The notes beneath the pieces are model-generated. The model was not told the DNA's origin, did no database searches, and worked only from the letters and a program-made list of their open reading frames with translations. From Dentipellis sp. KUC8613 (Eukaryota > Basidiomycota > Agaricomycetes > Russulales > Hericiaceae): 64,000 nucleotides of DNA. Shown in pieces: positions 11,007 through 22,879 of the stretch (positions are counted from its first letter, which is position 1; each line of letters starts with the position of its first letter). The DNA lies in assembly GCA_002286715.1 (NCBI GenBank), contig NSJX01000073.1:1-64000 (forward strand). The letters run 5' to 3'. The position numbers and the translations under genes are program-made.

Positions 11007-14000
11007 ATGATGGACAGTCTCCAAATCCCGGACCATTCTATGCCCGGACCGTCACGGTCGAATGGCAACCGCCCCGTGTCGGTGTCGGCGCACCCAACGC
11101 CGCTCTCCACCTCTCCCCAGCAACAGTCCTCGCGCAAGCGCGCATCGCACACGGTCACCTCGTCGTCGCAACCAGACGACCAGCCGACTTATCGCGACGT
11201 CTACTCGCACCCGGCTGCGCAGGCGTACGCGGCCAGCCACCCCCGGCGGACGATTCCCAAGTTCGGGCCGTATCTGCTCCTGCAGACGCTCGGCGAAGGC
11301 GAGTTCGGGAAGGTCAAGCTCGGGCTCCACACGAGCTGGGGCGAGGAGGTGGCGGTGAAGCTGATAAAACGGGGGAACATCGATTCGGCGGTGCGGATGT
11401 CCAAGGTTGAGCGTGAGATCGAGGTGCTCCGGGTGCGTCGTTGCGTACGGCGTCTAGTGGGCACAGAGGAACTGACAGACTGCGACCACAGACACTGAAG
11501 CACCCAAACATTGTGCGGCTGTACGACGTGATCGAGACGGACAAGTACATCGGAATCATCCTGGACTATGCGTCGGGCGGGGAGCTGTTCGACCACATCC
11601 TGGCGCATCGGTATCTCAAGGAAAAAGACGCGTGCAAGCTCTTCTCGCAGCTCATCTCGGGCGTGTGGTACATCCACCGGCGCAAAATTGTGCACCGCGA
11701 CCTGAAGCTGGAGAACCTGCTACTCGACCGGAACCGCAACGTAATCATCACCGACTTTGGATTCGCGAATCGCTTCGAGCATCGGGCGGACGACCTGATG
11801 CAGACGAGCTGCGGCTCGCCGTGTTATGCGGCGCCAGAGCTGGTCATCTCTGAAGGCGCGTACGTCGGCTCGGCGGTGGACATCTGGTCCTGCGGCGTTA
11901 TCCTGTATGCGATGCTGGCGGGCTACCTGCCGTTCGACGACGACCCCGCTAACCCAGATGGGGACAACATCAACCTCCTCTACCGCTACATTGTCAACAC
12001 GCCGCTCTCGTTCCCGGAGTACATTTCAGAAGACGCGCGGGACCTGCTGAAGATCATGCTGCAACCGGACCCACAGAAGCGCGCTGGTCTGCAGTCGATC
12101 ATGCAACACCGATGGCTCGCACCATACCACCACTTGTTCGAGAAGAGCGTCGAAGAGCTCGAGGCGGCGGCGGTCGAGTTGCACCGCCAGAAGCGGCTGG
12201 CGTACCAGCGCCAGATGAAGAACGCGGCCGAGGCAAGCACAAAGATGGCGCGGTCGCAGAGCACGCGCAACGACGTCTTCCCGCATGCGTCGATGGGCGT
12301 GGCGCCGTCTGCAGGGACCTCCCGCAGTCGGTCGCAGAAGGAGCACTCGCATGCGCAGCCCGAGTTCCTGTACGAGACGTCCGCGGACCAATCGTCGGTG
12401 TATGTCGCCTCGCCTGTGCAACAGCAACCTCCGGCATCACAACGCTCGCGTCGCGCGGCCAATTCGGCGATCGTGCTGCCGACCACGGCCCACGGCCCGC
12501 TGGACGACGATCCGTTCGCGCCGACACCATCTCGCGAGCATCCACCGGTCGTCCTGGGCGAGGATGGCGCCGTCGAGGAAGTTCGCCGCGAGAACGTGCT
12601 GCAACCCGAGAGCGAACCCCCGCGGCCTGCAAAGAAAGAAGCCGGACCGCCTCCGTCGGCGATGGCAAATGGCTCCTCGCCACAAGGCACCAAGGGCAAG
12701 AAGAGCGGCATGCGCCACACCATCCAGGTCGAGTACGGGGAGCCCGATGGCCCCGAGCCGCCAGCATCCGCGCAGACTACCCGACAGAACTCCGTGTCCA
12801 GGCGCGAGGCGTCCGAGTCCAAGCCACCCGTGTCCGCCTGGCGCGAGCCTTCAATCGACTACGAGCGGCCGCAGCGCCGTGCCTCGGGCCACGCGCCTAT
12901 CCCGTCACCCTTCATTCCTCCCACCAACGGCGCACCTGCACCTGCTTCCACGCCCGCACCCGCACCCAAACCCGAGACGCCGATTGTCACCATCAACACC
13001 GCAAGTCCGCCTACTACCCCGTCCGCGGCGACCGAGCTCCAGCGTGCACAAGGATCGACGGGCTCCGGCTCGGGTTCGTCCAGACAGAGCCGCCACCGCA
13101 AGGGCCTGTCGATCGACAAGATCGGCCTCGGCAAGATCTTCGGCTCGAGCTCAGAGCAGAGCCCTGGCCCTGTGCAAGCGACCAACGGGATCGGCTCGCG
13201 CAGGCCGTCCGAGAGCTCGGCGGTCGCGCCGTCCATGCAGACCACCGTCTCGCGCGCATCGTCGAACCGCCGCCCGTCGACCATGCAGGTCGCGCCGTCC
13301 GTCGAGTCTGCCGCAGGCGCGCCGCTGCTCGGCGTCGCGCAGGACACCGCGGCGGACACGAGCACCAGCACCCAGAAAAGCAGGCGCAGCACGCTGTCCG
13401 TCATGGTCGAGCCGCTCAGCCGCACCATCCGCCAGCGCACGCGCGGCCGCGAGCCGGCAGAGACGCCCGTCAAGGACCGCGACGCCGAGAAGCCACCCCG
13501 CTCCGCCGTGCCATCAAGCACAACCACCGAGCGCACGCTCGGCAAGGCCGACACGGAGAGCTCCTCGTATGCGAAGGAGGACAACGGCTTCGGCATGCCC
13601 GCGTCGACGAGCAAGGCGCGCAAGGTCATGCAGTGGTTCCGCTCGCGCAGCAAGGGCCCGCGCGGCGAAGACGAGACGGAGCCCGTCACGGCTATCGAGC
13701 CGCCCTCGCGCGGGCAGACGCCGACGATGGACCGCTTCCGGCAAAACGCATCGACGACGTCGGTCAACACCGCGGCGGGCCCGCCGCCGCACCCGCAGCG
13801 CACGGCGAGCGGCATGACGGACGCGTCGTTCGCTGCGCCGAGCTTCGCGGAGCGCATGAAGCGGCACGTCGCGCCGCCGAACAAGAACGTGCTGCGCGTG
13901 CACCACGGCGCGGTCGACTATGCGATGATCACGACCGCGCCGCCGCCGCAGGTGATGCGCCATGTGCGCGAGGTGCTCGAGGCGATGGGCATCGCGGTCG

Positions 14001-14632
14001 AGGTCGAGAGCGACTACAAGTACCGCTGCGTCCGCGTCAAGCGCCGGCGCGGGCCCGGCGTCGGGCTCGGCTTGCGCGACGGCGGCGTGTCCGCCGGCAG
14101 CGGGCTAGCGGCGTTCATGATGGTCGGTTCTGCTGCATCTAACGGGGTACGTCGTTGCTGCTACCTCGATAGCCGCAGCTTACTCATTCTGTAGGTTGAT
14201 AAGCGTGGTCTGCCCGTGCCCTCGCAGTCCGCACCCGGCATGCTGAAGACGCTGCTCACGCGCCGCCAGTCGTCGCAGGTGGCAACGGCACCCGAGCCGG
14301 TCAACCCTGATGCCGGGGAGCCGGTCACCTCGCCGTCGAACGGATCCTTCACGCCGGGTGCAGCCTCGCCCACGTCGCCGACCGAGACTGTGTACGGCGA
14401 CGCGACGCAGGACCAGGGCGACGAAGTCCGGTTCTCTGCCGAGCTGACGCGCCTCGACCGCCTCAACGACACGTTCAGCTTGGACATCCGTCGCCTCAAG
14501 GGTAACCTCAGGAGCTACAAGTTCCTGTATGATACCATTAGAGAGTGCGTAACTTGGCTTGCTGTTACGTTCTAGACACCAGCGCTTATTTACTGATTCT
14601 TTTGTTACAGTCGCGCCAGTCTGCATGCTTGA
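11007..14632 (+). CDS. Kin4/PAR-1-type Ser/Thr protein kinase with C-terminal KA1 domain
   Basis: Four exons (11007-11432, 11492-14146, 14195-14544, 14611-14632) give 1150 aa with all phases consistent. The catalytic domain (about residues 86-365) has the glycine loop [29 protein letters not shown] and an activation loop with [11 protein letters not shown], so it should be active. An insert of the form [11 protein letters not shown] in the C-lobe is typical of fungal Kin4 kinases, which act in spindle-position and polarity control in yeast. A long disordered Ser/Pro/Ala-rich region follows. The C-terminus resembles a KA1 membrane-binding domain, apparently split into two parts (near 965-1030 and 1110-1145) by a low-complexity linker. 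Kin4 versus Kin1/2 assignment is less certain than the CAMK-like class. Confidence 0.88.
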
Positions 14633-15714
14633 GGCGGGTGCGCCTGCTAGGCCTAGGAGGCCGGAAGCCAGTCATGCCCCCATGTCCCATGTTTTTGTTT
14701 GTGTGTTTGTGTATGCGTTTCTCGTGTTTGCGTTCTCGTTTGCGTCTTTCCGAATCTGTGTCCTTTTCCTTCCGCGCTCCGTGCCCCGCGTCCCGCCTGC
14801 AGTCTGCTCCGGCCTTCCCCCCATTCTTGATCTCGTTTTTATCACCATTCCCATTCCAATCCGGTTCATCTAACTTATACCCCCGATGCATATTTATCTC
14901 TTTCCTCGCATCCGGAAGTAATCGCTTTCCAACTCCACGTCTTTCTCTCCCACTCTTCTCGTCGTCATTCCCGTTCTCGTTCTCGTCTTGCCTCTTTTAT
15001 TTTCTCCACCTTTTCCCCCTCCATATTCTCGGTCATCTCCCCATTATTGCGTCGTGTGCTCACCCCCCCTACACCCCGTCCCTACTACCTGCACCACACA
15101 CCCCACCACACACCACACCGACACCGACGCTCCATAATACCTCCCGCCCCTCCCTACGGTGCACATGCACACCTAGTACGCACATCCATGCATACACCCA
15201 CCCAGCCATCCACCCAACCATCCCATACACACACATACACATACATACATACCACCTGGATCCCACGTACGGCCCGGCACTTGGCGCATGCACATGGGGA
15301 GTCCGCGGATCTATCACAGTGACAGTCAGTCACCCGTCACGCAGCATGTGTAGCGGATTCGAAATTCAGACTCGGTTTCGGAAAATTGGACATACCTCTT
15401 TTTTTATTGTACCGCGGTCGTGTGGTTTCTGGCGCGAGCTGCTCCAAGCCGCCGTGCAATTGAAAATTGAAAATCGAAACAGTCCGCAGGAGGTGCGTTC
15501 TCTCTGAGTGTTCGTGGGCTGACGTGTGGCGAAAGGAGTGTATAGGTGTACACACATGCATATGCTTCAAGGACACGGCTACAAAGAGTATATAGTAAGG
15601 ATACATCTCAAAGGCTACAAGGAAAGAAACACCAGCGCCAGACGCGCTCGGAGCCAAACACCGCTACAAGCCCCCGGATCGTAAAATTAAAGACGCACCA
15701 CCACCACTCACCAC
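14633..15714. other. intergenic, low-complexity, convergent 3' ends
   Basis: Lies between the 3' ends of the plus-strand kinase and the minus-strand zinc-finger gene. The centre (about 15055-15260) is C/A-rich with CACACC and ACATACATAC microsatellites. Reading frames across it are low-complexity translations, not genes. Confidence 0.5.
15060..15256. repeat. C/A-rich microsatellite tract
   Basis: Imperfect CACCACACACC, ACACCCACCCAG and CATACACACACATACACATAC runs, about 190 bp in all, located in the shared 3' intergenic space. Confidence 0.6.
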
Positions 15715-17739
15715 TCACCGCGCGCTCTCGTCCTCGCCCTCCCTGCTCGCGAACGCCTCACTCATCCCCGCCTGAAACGATCCCTCCAACCACGACCCCT
15801 CCACCACATCCCACGCCTCCCGATAACCCTTCCCTCCCCCCATCCCCATCCCACCCTCGCCCTCTCCCTTCGCACCCCCACCCGAGCCTAAACACAACCC
15901 GCCCGCCCGCCCCACCAGCCCCGCATCCTCGAGCTCCTCCGCAAACGCGGGCGTCACCGGCGACGGCGCGCCCGAAAACGTGAAGCCCGTGCCGGCGCTC
16001 GAGCACGTCGGCGAGGGGCCCGCGGGGTCGACGGGGTTGCGGTACTGGTACGCAGCGGGGTCGAGGCGCGAGAGGTCGAGCGGCGCGGGCGCACGGCGGA
16101 GGAAGATCGAGGACGTGGACGAGGCGCGCGGGGAGGGCATGGGCAGCGGGAGGCTGAGCGTGGGCCGCACTTCCTCCGCGCCGTCGTAGGCATGGGTGGG
16201 CGGATCGTCTGCGCCTGAGCCTGAGCCTGATCCAGAGCCCGAGCCGGGGCCGTCCATAAGCAACGCGGGGTCGATCTGCAGCTCCGTCTGCCTTTGCCCG
16301 TGCGCATGCACATGGGGAAAGACGTCGCCCGCGCGGTACCGCATGATGCCGACCTCGCGCCCCGCCCCCGCGTCGCCGTCCGAGAGCGCGTGCATCAGCG
16401 GCGGGAGCGCGATGCCGGGCGCGAGGACGTCGTCCGCGCTGAGCAGGCGGTGCAAGTACACCGGCTGCGGCTCTCCCGAACGAGCGGGGTGGCTGTCAGA
16501 GCCGCCGCTGCCATCGCCCGCACCGAGCTGCATCTCCCGCTCGAAGTCGGGCAGGCGCGCGCCGGGCCCGCCATTCGCCGCGCGCCACTGCGCGTCCATC
16601 GCGAGCATGTGCGCGTAGCGCACCTCCGCATCCTCGTTCGTGCCCTCGAAGGCCCACGCGAGCGGCAGCCCGCCGAAGAGCGCCGGCGCGCGCTGCATCG
16701 GCACGGGGGGCGGCGGCGGCAGGCTGTCCATGCAGTCCGAGGAGCCGTGGCACGGGGAGCCCGAGAGCGTGAGGACGGGCAGCGGGTGGCGGCGGTACGG
16801 CTGGTCTGCGTCGTCGTCGTGCTGGTGCGGGGAGAACTCGGCCTGCGGGAGCGTGCCCTCCGAGAGGCTGCGTTTCTGCGCGTGCGCCTGCGCGTGCTCC
16901 TCGTGCTGGCGCTCGCGCTGCATGCGGAGGAACAGCGGGTCGTTCGGGCCCTCGCCGAAGGGCGAGAAGTACGTCACATCTGGGCCGGCGGGCGCGGAGA
17001 GCGTGCGCGCGAGGGGGGCGGCCTGGTCGTGCACGCGCTGGAAGAGCTCGGGGTTGCCGCTGCGCTTGAGCGTGCACGTGGGGCACGCCTTGACGAACTT
17101 GGCGGTGAGCTCCTTCGGGACCCAGCTGTAGTGCGCGCGGATCGCGGCGCACGTCTTGTCGCGGCCGCCGTGGCGCGCGAGCGCGTGGCAGTAGCACAGG
17201 ACCTCGTAGAGCTGCTCGCGGATCGCCACGGGGCGGTTGTCGTGCAGCACGACGGGCGTGAGCGCGGCGTCCGAGGCGGGCGCGTGGAGTGTTGTTTGTG
17301 GGAAGCGCAGGACGAACATCTTGCGGACCCAGAAGCGGAACTGCGCGGAGCCCGCGAGGCACTCGGGGTCGTGCAGGACGTCCCAGATCTGCTCGAACAT
17401 GGCCTGCGGGATGAGCGCCTTGCCCTGCTTGCGGTCCGAGAGCGAGTTGAGGTACGCGGCCTCGAGGCGCTTGTACTCGTCGAAGCTCGGGAAGCCGAGG
17501 ATGTCCGGCGGCGTGCTGGCGTGCTGGTGTTGCGTGCCGGCGTGTTGTGGGGGCGGGGGCGGTTGCGGGTGGGGGTGGGGTGGGAGCGGCGCGGAGAGGG
17601 CGGGGGAGAGGCCCGCCGGCGAGACGGGGTAGTCCTCCGGTGAATCACAGGTTTCGATGCGTGTGTATGGCTTGGGCCTTGAAGCGGCGGCGGCTCGTCC
17701 GCGGCGGGCGAGCGGCTCGCGTGTGTCCTTGGAAGACAT
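15715..17739 (-). CDS. intronless protein with integrase-type HHCC zinc finger
   Basis: Single open frame of 674 aa from ATG 17739. A Pro/His-rich N-terminal part is followed by a conserved region (about residues 80-245). This ends in an integrase zinc-binding (H2C2) module: CHALARHGG, then a 28-residue spacer, then CPTC, i.e. H-x4-H-x28-C-x2-C. There is no catalytic D,D-35-E core, reverse transcriptase or LTR nearby, so this is not an active transposon. The C-terminal half is disordered, with an acidic Gly/Ser repeat. The H2C2 module is otherwise best known from Ty3/Gypsy integrases, so a domesticated gene is likely. Molecular function unknown; nucleic-acid or protein binding is inference. 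Confidence 0.75.
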   Translation of the reverse strand: MSSKDTREPLARRGRAAAASRPKPYTRIETCDSPEDYPVSPAGLSPALSAPLPPHPHPQPPPPPQHAGTQHQHASTPPDILGFPSFDEYKRLEAAYLNSLSDRKQGKALIPQAMFEQIWDVLHDPECLAGSAQFRFWVRKMFVLRFPQTTLHAPASDAALTPVVLHDNRPVAIREQLYEVLCYCHALARHGGRDKTCAAIRAHYSWVPKELTAKFVKACPTCTLKRSGNPELFQRVHDQAAPLARTLSAPAGPDVTYFSPFGEGPNDPLFLRMQRERQHEEHAQAHAQKRSLSEGTLPQAEFSPHQHDDDADQPYRRHPLPVLTLSGSPCHGSSDCMDSLPPPPPVPMQRAPALFGGLPLAWAFEGTNEDAEVRYAHMLAMDAQWRAANGGPGARLPDFEREMQLGAGDGSGGSDSHPARSGEPQPVYLHRLLSADDVLAPGIALPPLMHALSDGDAGAGREVGIMRYRAGDVFPHVHAHGQRQTELQIDPALLMDGPGSGSGSGSGSGADDPPTHAYDGAEEVRPTLSLPLPMPSPRASSTSSIFLRRAPAPLDLSRLDPAAYQYRNPVDPAGPSPTCSSAGTGFTFSGAPSPVTPAFAEELEDAGLVGRAGGLCLGSGGGAKGEGEGGMGMGGGKGYREAWDVVEGSWLEGSFQAGMSEAFASREGEDESAR

Positions 17740-18203
17740 GTATGCGTACAGTAAAGATCGTGATAAAAGAATGTAGCGGTTAAAGAATGCGGTATAGGGC
17801 TGTACGATGTTGTTATGTGTATGGAGTATAAGAAGAAAGGTAGGACGGACAAGTAGGATGTGGTAGTGGTGAGAGCAGAGGAGCGTCTGGCGGCGAACCT
17901 CAACGCGCGCGCAGGACGTGTTCGGGTCATGTGACGGAGAGCAACCCGGCGGCTTGGCGCGGCCCCGTGCGAACCTAACAACGTGACCTGCTCACAACAT
18001 TTATGTAATATTGTGGACACACACAAAACACTGAGCAGCAGACAGGACACCATACACCATTCACGCTATTCATTCCCTTCCTCGCAAAAAATTACAACAT
18101 TTGTTTCGTTACTAAGTCTATGACAAAAACACGGAGCAACAACCTCGATGAGAACGTACACCACGACCTTTCACTTCCTCCAAACCTTCAACCCGCTTTA
18201 CAT
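17740..18203. other. intergenic: promoter of zinc-finger gene and GAPDH 3' UTR
   Basis: Both flanking genes are on the minus strand. No additional ORF is supported. The segment must contain the GAPDH 3' UTR (right part) and the upstream region of the zinc-finger gene. Confidence 0.4.
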
Positions 18204-19713
<1,510 letters not shown>

Positions 19714-19793
19714 TTTGGCTGGGGAAGTGTGGAGAGGACGGGCTGAGTGTGGGGGGACTTGGGGGAACGGAGAAAGGAAGAGGAGCGAGGCGG

Positions 19794-19801
19794 TTTATAT
19801 A
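19794..19801 (-). promoter_or_regulatory. TATA box of GAPDH gene
   Basis: TATATAAA on the minus strand, 81 bp upstream of the GAPDH start codon, in a strongly expressed housekeeping promoter. A CT-rich stretch follows it towards the gene. Confidence 0.75.
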
Positions 19802-22800
19802 GACGGGAGCCAATCCGGACGGGGACGAGGTGATTATCATCGATCGGACCTTCGGCGCGCCGCACCTGATTGGCTGGCCGGCGCCCTCCCCAGCTCAGCC
19901 TGGCCGCGCCCGTCCTCGCCGTGTCTCGATCCCGCTCTCTCCAGAGCTCCTCCGTCTCCGTCTGTGCCTCTCCTTTGCGCCCAGCTCGACCTCAACGTCA
20001 ACGACGACGAGGGGAGCACAAAAATCACAACTCAAATATCGTCCGAGGAATGTGCGCTTCGCAGCCTCCTGTAATATCGGACGAAGACCGCATCATGCCA
20101 TACACGCCGCGACTTTCGTTTCCGTCGCCCCCATCGCGCCGCCGGATCCGATCCCCAACATGTTACACCCATCCCATCGGACGACGTCTTCCCCTGCCAG
20201 CTGTCGCACCTTCGCCTGCACCACTCTGAATAATCCGCACCGTTTGCCTTTGCGCGCGAGCAGCGTTTTGTCAGCGCGCCGCGCCGCCTCCATAAGCATC
20301 TCCGAGGTCACGACGCTGCACAGCTACACAGCGAACCCCGACATGTGCAGCCTGCGCATGCGGGATCGCTTGAGGGGCCCTACTGGCTGCAGCTGGTAAC
20401 AGACGAGCGGGAGCTATGCGCGGTCTGCCGCCGCGCCGCTGCACAAATTGCGCAAAATGTCATATGAAAATACCATGGCCTTCCGGCGGCATGGCGTCCG
20501 CCCCGGGCGCCCCCGCGTGCGGCGAGTGCAGATGTATGCGGCTTCGAAAGCGAAGGCAAACGCACACCGCGAGCATGAAACATCGCAACGCTGCGGCGTG
20601 CGGCGTTCTCGGATCCTGCTGCAGGTCGAGCGGATTGGAAAGCATGATTGTTGAGCTGAATCTGACTAACGGTTGTCCTGGGGGCACTGCATGAGTGCAT
20701 CACTGGTCATGGTGCGCGGGGTATATAGGTCGAGTTCGACGAGGGGGTATGAGACTTGTTGCGCAGTCCCGCGCCAGAGGACTTACGGCGATGGAGACGA
20801 TTTCTGCAGCTCTTACCTGGTTCATGTGATTTCGGAATGCGAAGATCGAGCATGCGTTCTCAGCAGGTGAGCAAACCATCTCGCCAAAATCTTGACATTG
20901 GAGAACTGGAAAGCGGCGCCGACCCTGGCGAGCTCGAGCTCGTACAAACGTACATGCGCCATGCAAAGTCCTAGATAAGTCCTATCAACCGCAGCTGGCG
21001 TATCAGATCAGATCCAGTCAGTGAACGCACCGGTACCCTCACGATAACGACATACCATCCCTACCACCGAGCTCGCGACGGTCCTCGCGCGCACTTCTCT
21101 CGCGCTCCACCCAATCTCTCTGACACCCGCGCGGCATCCGGCGACCGTGCCCACCAGCCGCAACTGCATAACTCACTGCAGCCAAAGCACTCGAACTCGA
21201 ACGCGGTGCCTGTCCAGCGCCCTGTCCCGCCTAGATCTCCAGCCAATAGATCCGAGCTGGACTCTGGCTATGAGATGACAGACTCAGAGGCACCGAGGCT
21301 TCCGAGGATCCTCCATGCACGTGCACGTGCGGGATTTGGATGCGGCCCTGCAGAGTTGTCGATGTGGTCCTGATGTCGATGTGGTACTGAGTATTAGGCG
21401 CCGGTGCTTGTCGTTGTCGTCATCGACGGTCGGGTATTGCGGTGTGTGTTGGGTGCCTGGTGTAGTGCTCGTGTGGCCAATTGAAGGGGGGGCGATGAGT
21501 GGAAGTGGTTGGGATGGTGTTCGTGGTATGGGGGTGGGAGCGTCGGGCCAGTGGGCGCGGTCAGAGATGTTCTGCTGCTCGACGTACCATAATTCGTAGT
21601 TTGTCTTGGAGGAATGAGAGGAGCAAGCGCAGTACGAGACGTCAGAGCCGCAGACAACACGGGCCATCCGAGTCGCGAACGTGTATACGTGCCAGGCAGA
21701 AAGGCATTCACATCACATCAAAGAGCTTATACATACCAAGACGTAGACCGTCCGAGCTGTTCCACTTTATGAGTCGGGGAGGCTGGACGTGCCACGTGTG
21801 GGTCAGCAACGAATCCACCAACGGCATCCACCAAAGCGTCCACGGCACCTGGCTAGTAAAACTTCAGTACCAAGTGGGTACACGCACCTGCATCTAGTGC
21901 CTCCCGGGGCTACGAGGTGGGAGGGAGCACACGGCTGGCCCACCCATTTTCGAAGTGCGCGAAGGACAACGGCCCTCGTGCATCCAATGCGCACGAGTGG
22001 ACAAAATCCTAGAGGGACTCGGAGGGTCCGAGATTGATGTCAGTGGACATAATAGACTTGTTAGGCGTATCTCGGGGAGACGACCAGGCGTACGCGTATA
22101 TATTCCGGGGTCGGGAGACCTGGGAACCTGGCAGCTACGCGTGCTGCGTCTCGGATGGATCAGGACATCCGCGCACACAGGGGCGTCGACGTCGGCATCG
22201 ACGTCGACGCTGAGAGCATACCAGCGTGAGTCACTCGAGGAAATAAAGAAAGAGTCAGAGCATGCATGAGCTCGCACGACACCGGGGTACATATAATGCA
22301 GAGGAGTCGGGGAGCAGCCGTCCAGGCCGTCGGGGCACACGGGCGACGCCGAGCGCAGTCTGTAAGTAGCCGCGCGTCAGCGGTCGGGGACGCACCACAT
22401 CTGCGGTGACGCTGCCCAGCACAGAACAAAGCGACAAAGACACAGTCCGTACTTGGAACATAGTAGGGCGCACTTGTCCCCAAGGAGATGATCCAGAAGC
22501 CATGCTCGCCCTTGTCTGTCCGCAAGGTGACGCTGACGCCCGAGGTCGGGACCGCGGGCACGTCGCAGCGTGCCGAGCGCAGCCTCCCGACCGACCCACC
22601 GCGTCACAGTACTTGCTGAGTTATTATAAACACCTGCCTCTAGTCATCCATCCGCCCACCTATTTCCCTCTCTTCTCTTCTCTTCTCCTCTTCACTCACC
22701 CCCACCACAACTAACACTGGTGCTCTGCGCTGCGGTCCGAACCCAGTGCAGCCTACACCGCCCACACCCCCGTCTCACCGCCCGCTCGCGGCCCCGCGCT

Positions 22801-22879
22801 GAGGAGCCCCTATACCGATCCGCGCGAGTCTGAGTCCTGAGTCGGCGCCAGTCCCCGCTCCCCCGTCGACGAGCCCGCG
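19802..22879. other. 3.1-kb divergent intergenic region, possible gene relic at 20756-21360
   Basis: Lies between the GAPDH and epsin start codons. No recognisable domain was found. One stretch looks like coding sequence: a plus-strand frame at 20756-20974 with the acidic segment LDIGELESGADPGELELVQT, and an open plus-strand frame from about 20999 to 21357 ending DSGYEMTDSEAPRLP... A conventional intron joining the two could not be placed (only 27 nt lie between them), so a decayed gene is possible. The last 260 bp before the epsin gene are pyrimidine-rich (CTCTTCTCTTCTCTTCTC near 22671-22690), as in fungal promoters. Confidence 0.35.

Noticed and set aside
12112..14142. Very long alternative-frame ORFs (676 and 510 codons) over the kinase gene
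   Set aside because: They overlap the kinase frame, are Arg/Ala/Pro-rich as expected from GC-rich DNA read out of frame, and contain no domain.
14545..15507. 320-codon ORF after the kinase
   Set aside because: Low-complexity Ser/Phe/Thr/His translation of pyrimidine- and CA-rich 3' UTR and microsatellites.
16294..17643. 449-codon plus-strand ORF opposite the zinc-finger gene
   Set aside because: Antisense shadow of a GC-rich coding sequence; composition is Arg/Ala/Glu noise.
20416..20694. Cys-rich ORF that might be a small secreted protein
   Set aside because: No signal peptide and no splice or promoter context; the adjacent frames are equally open.
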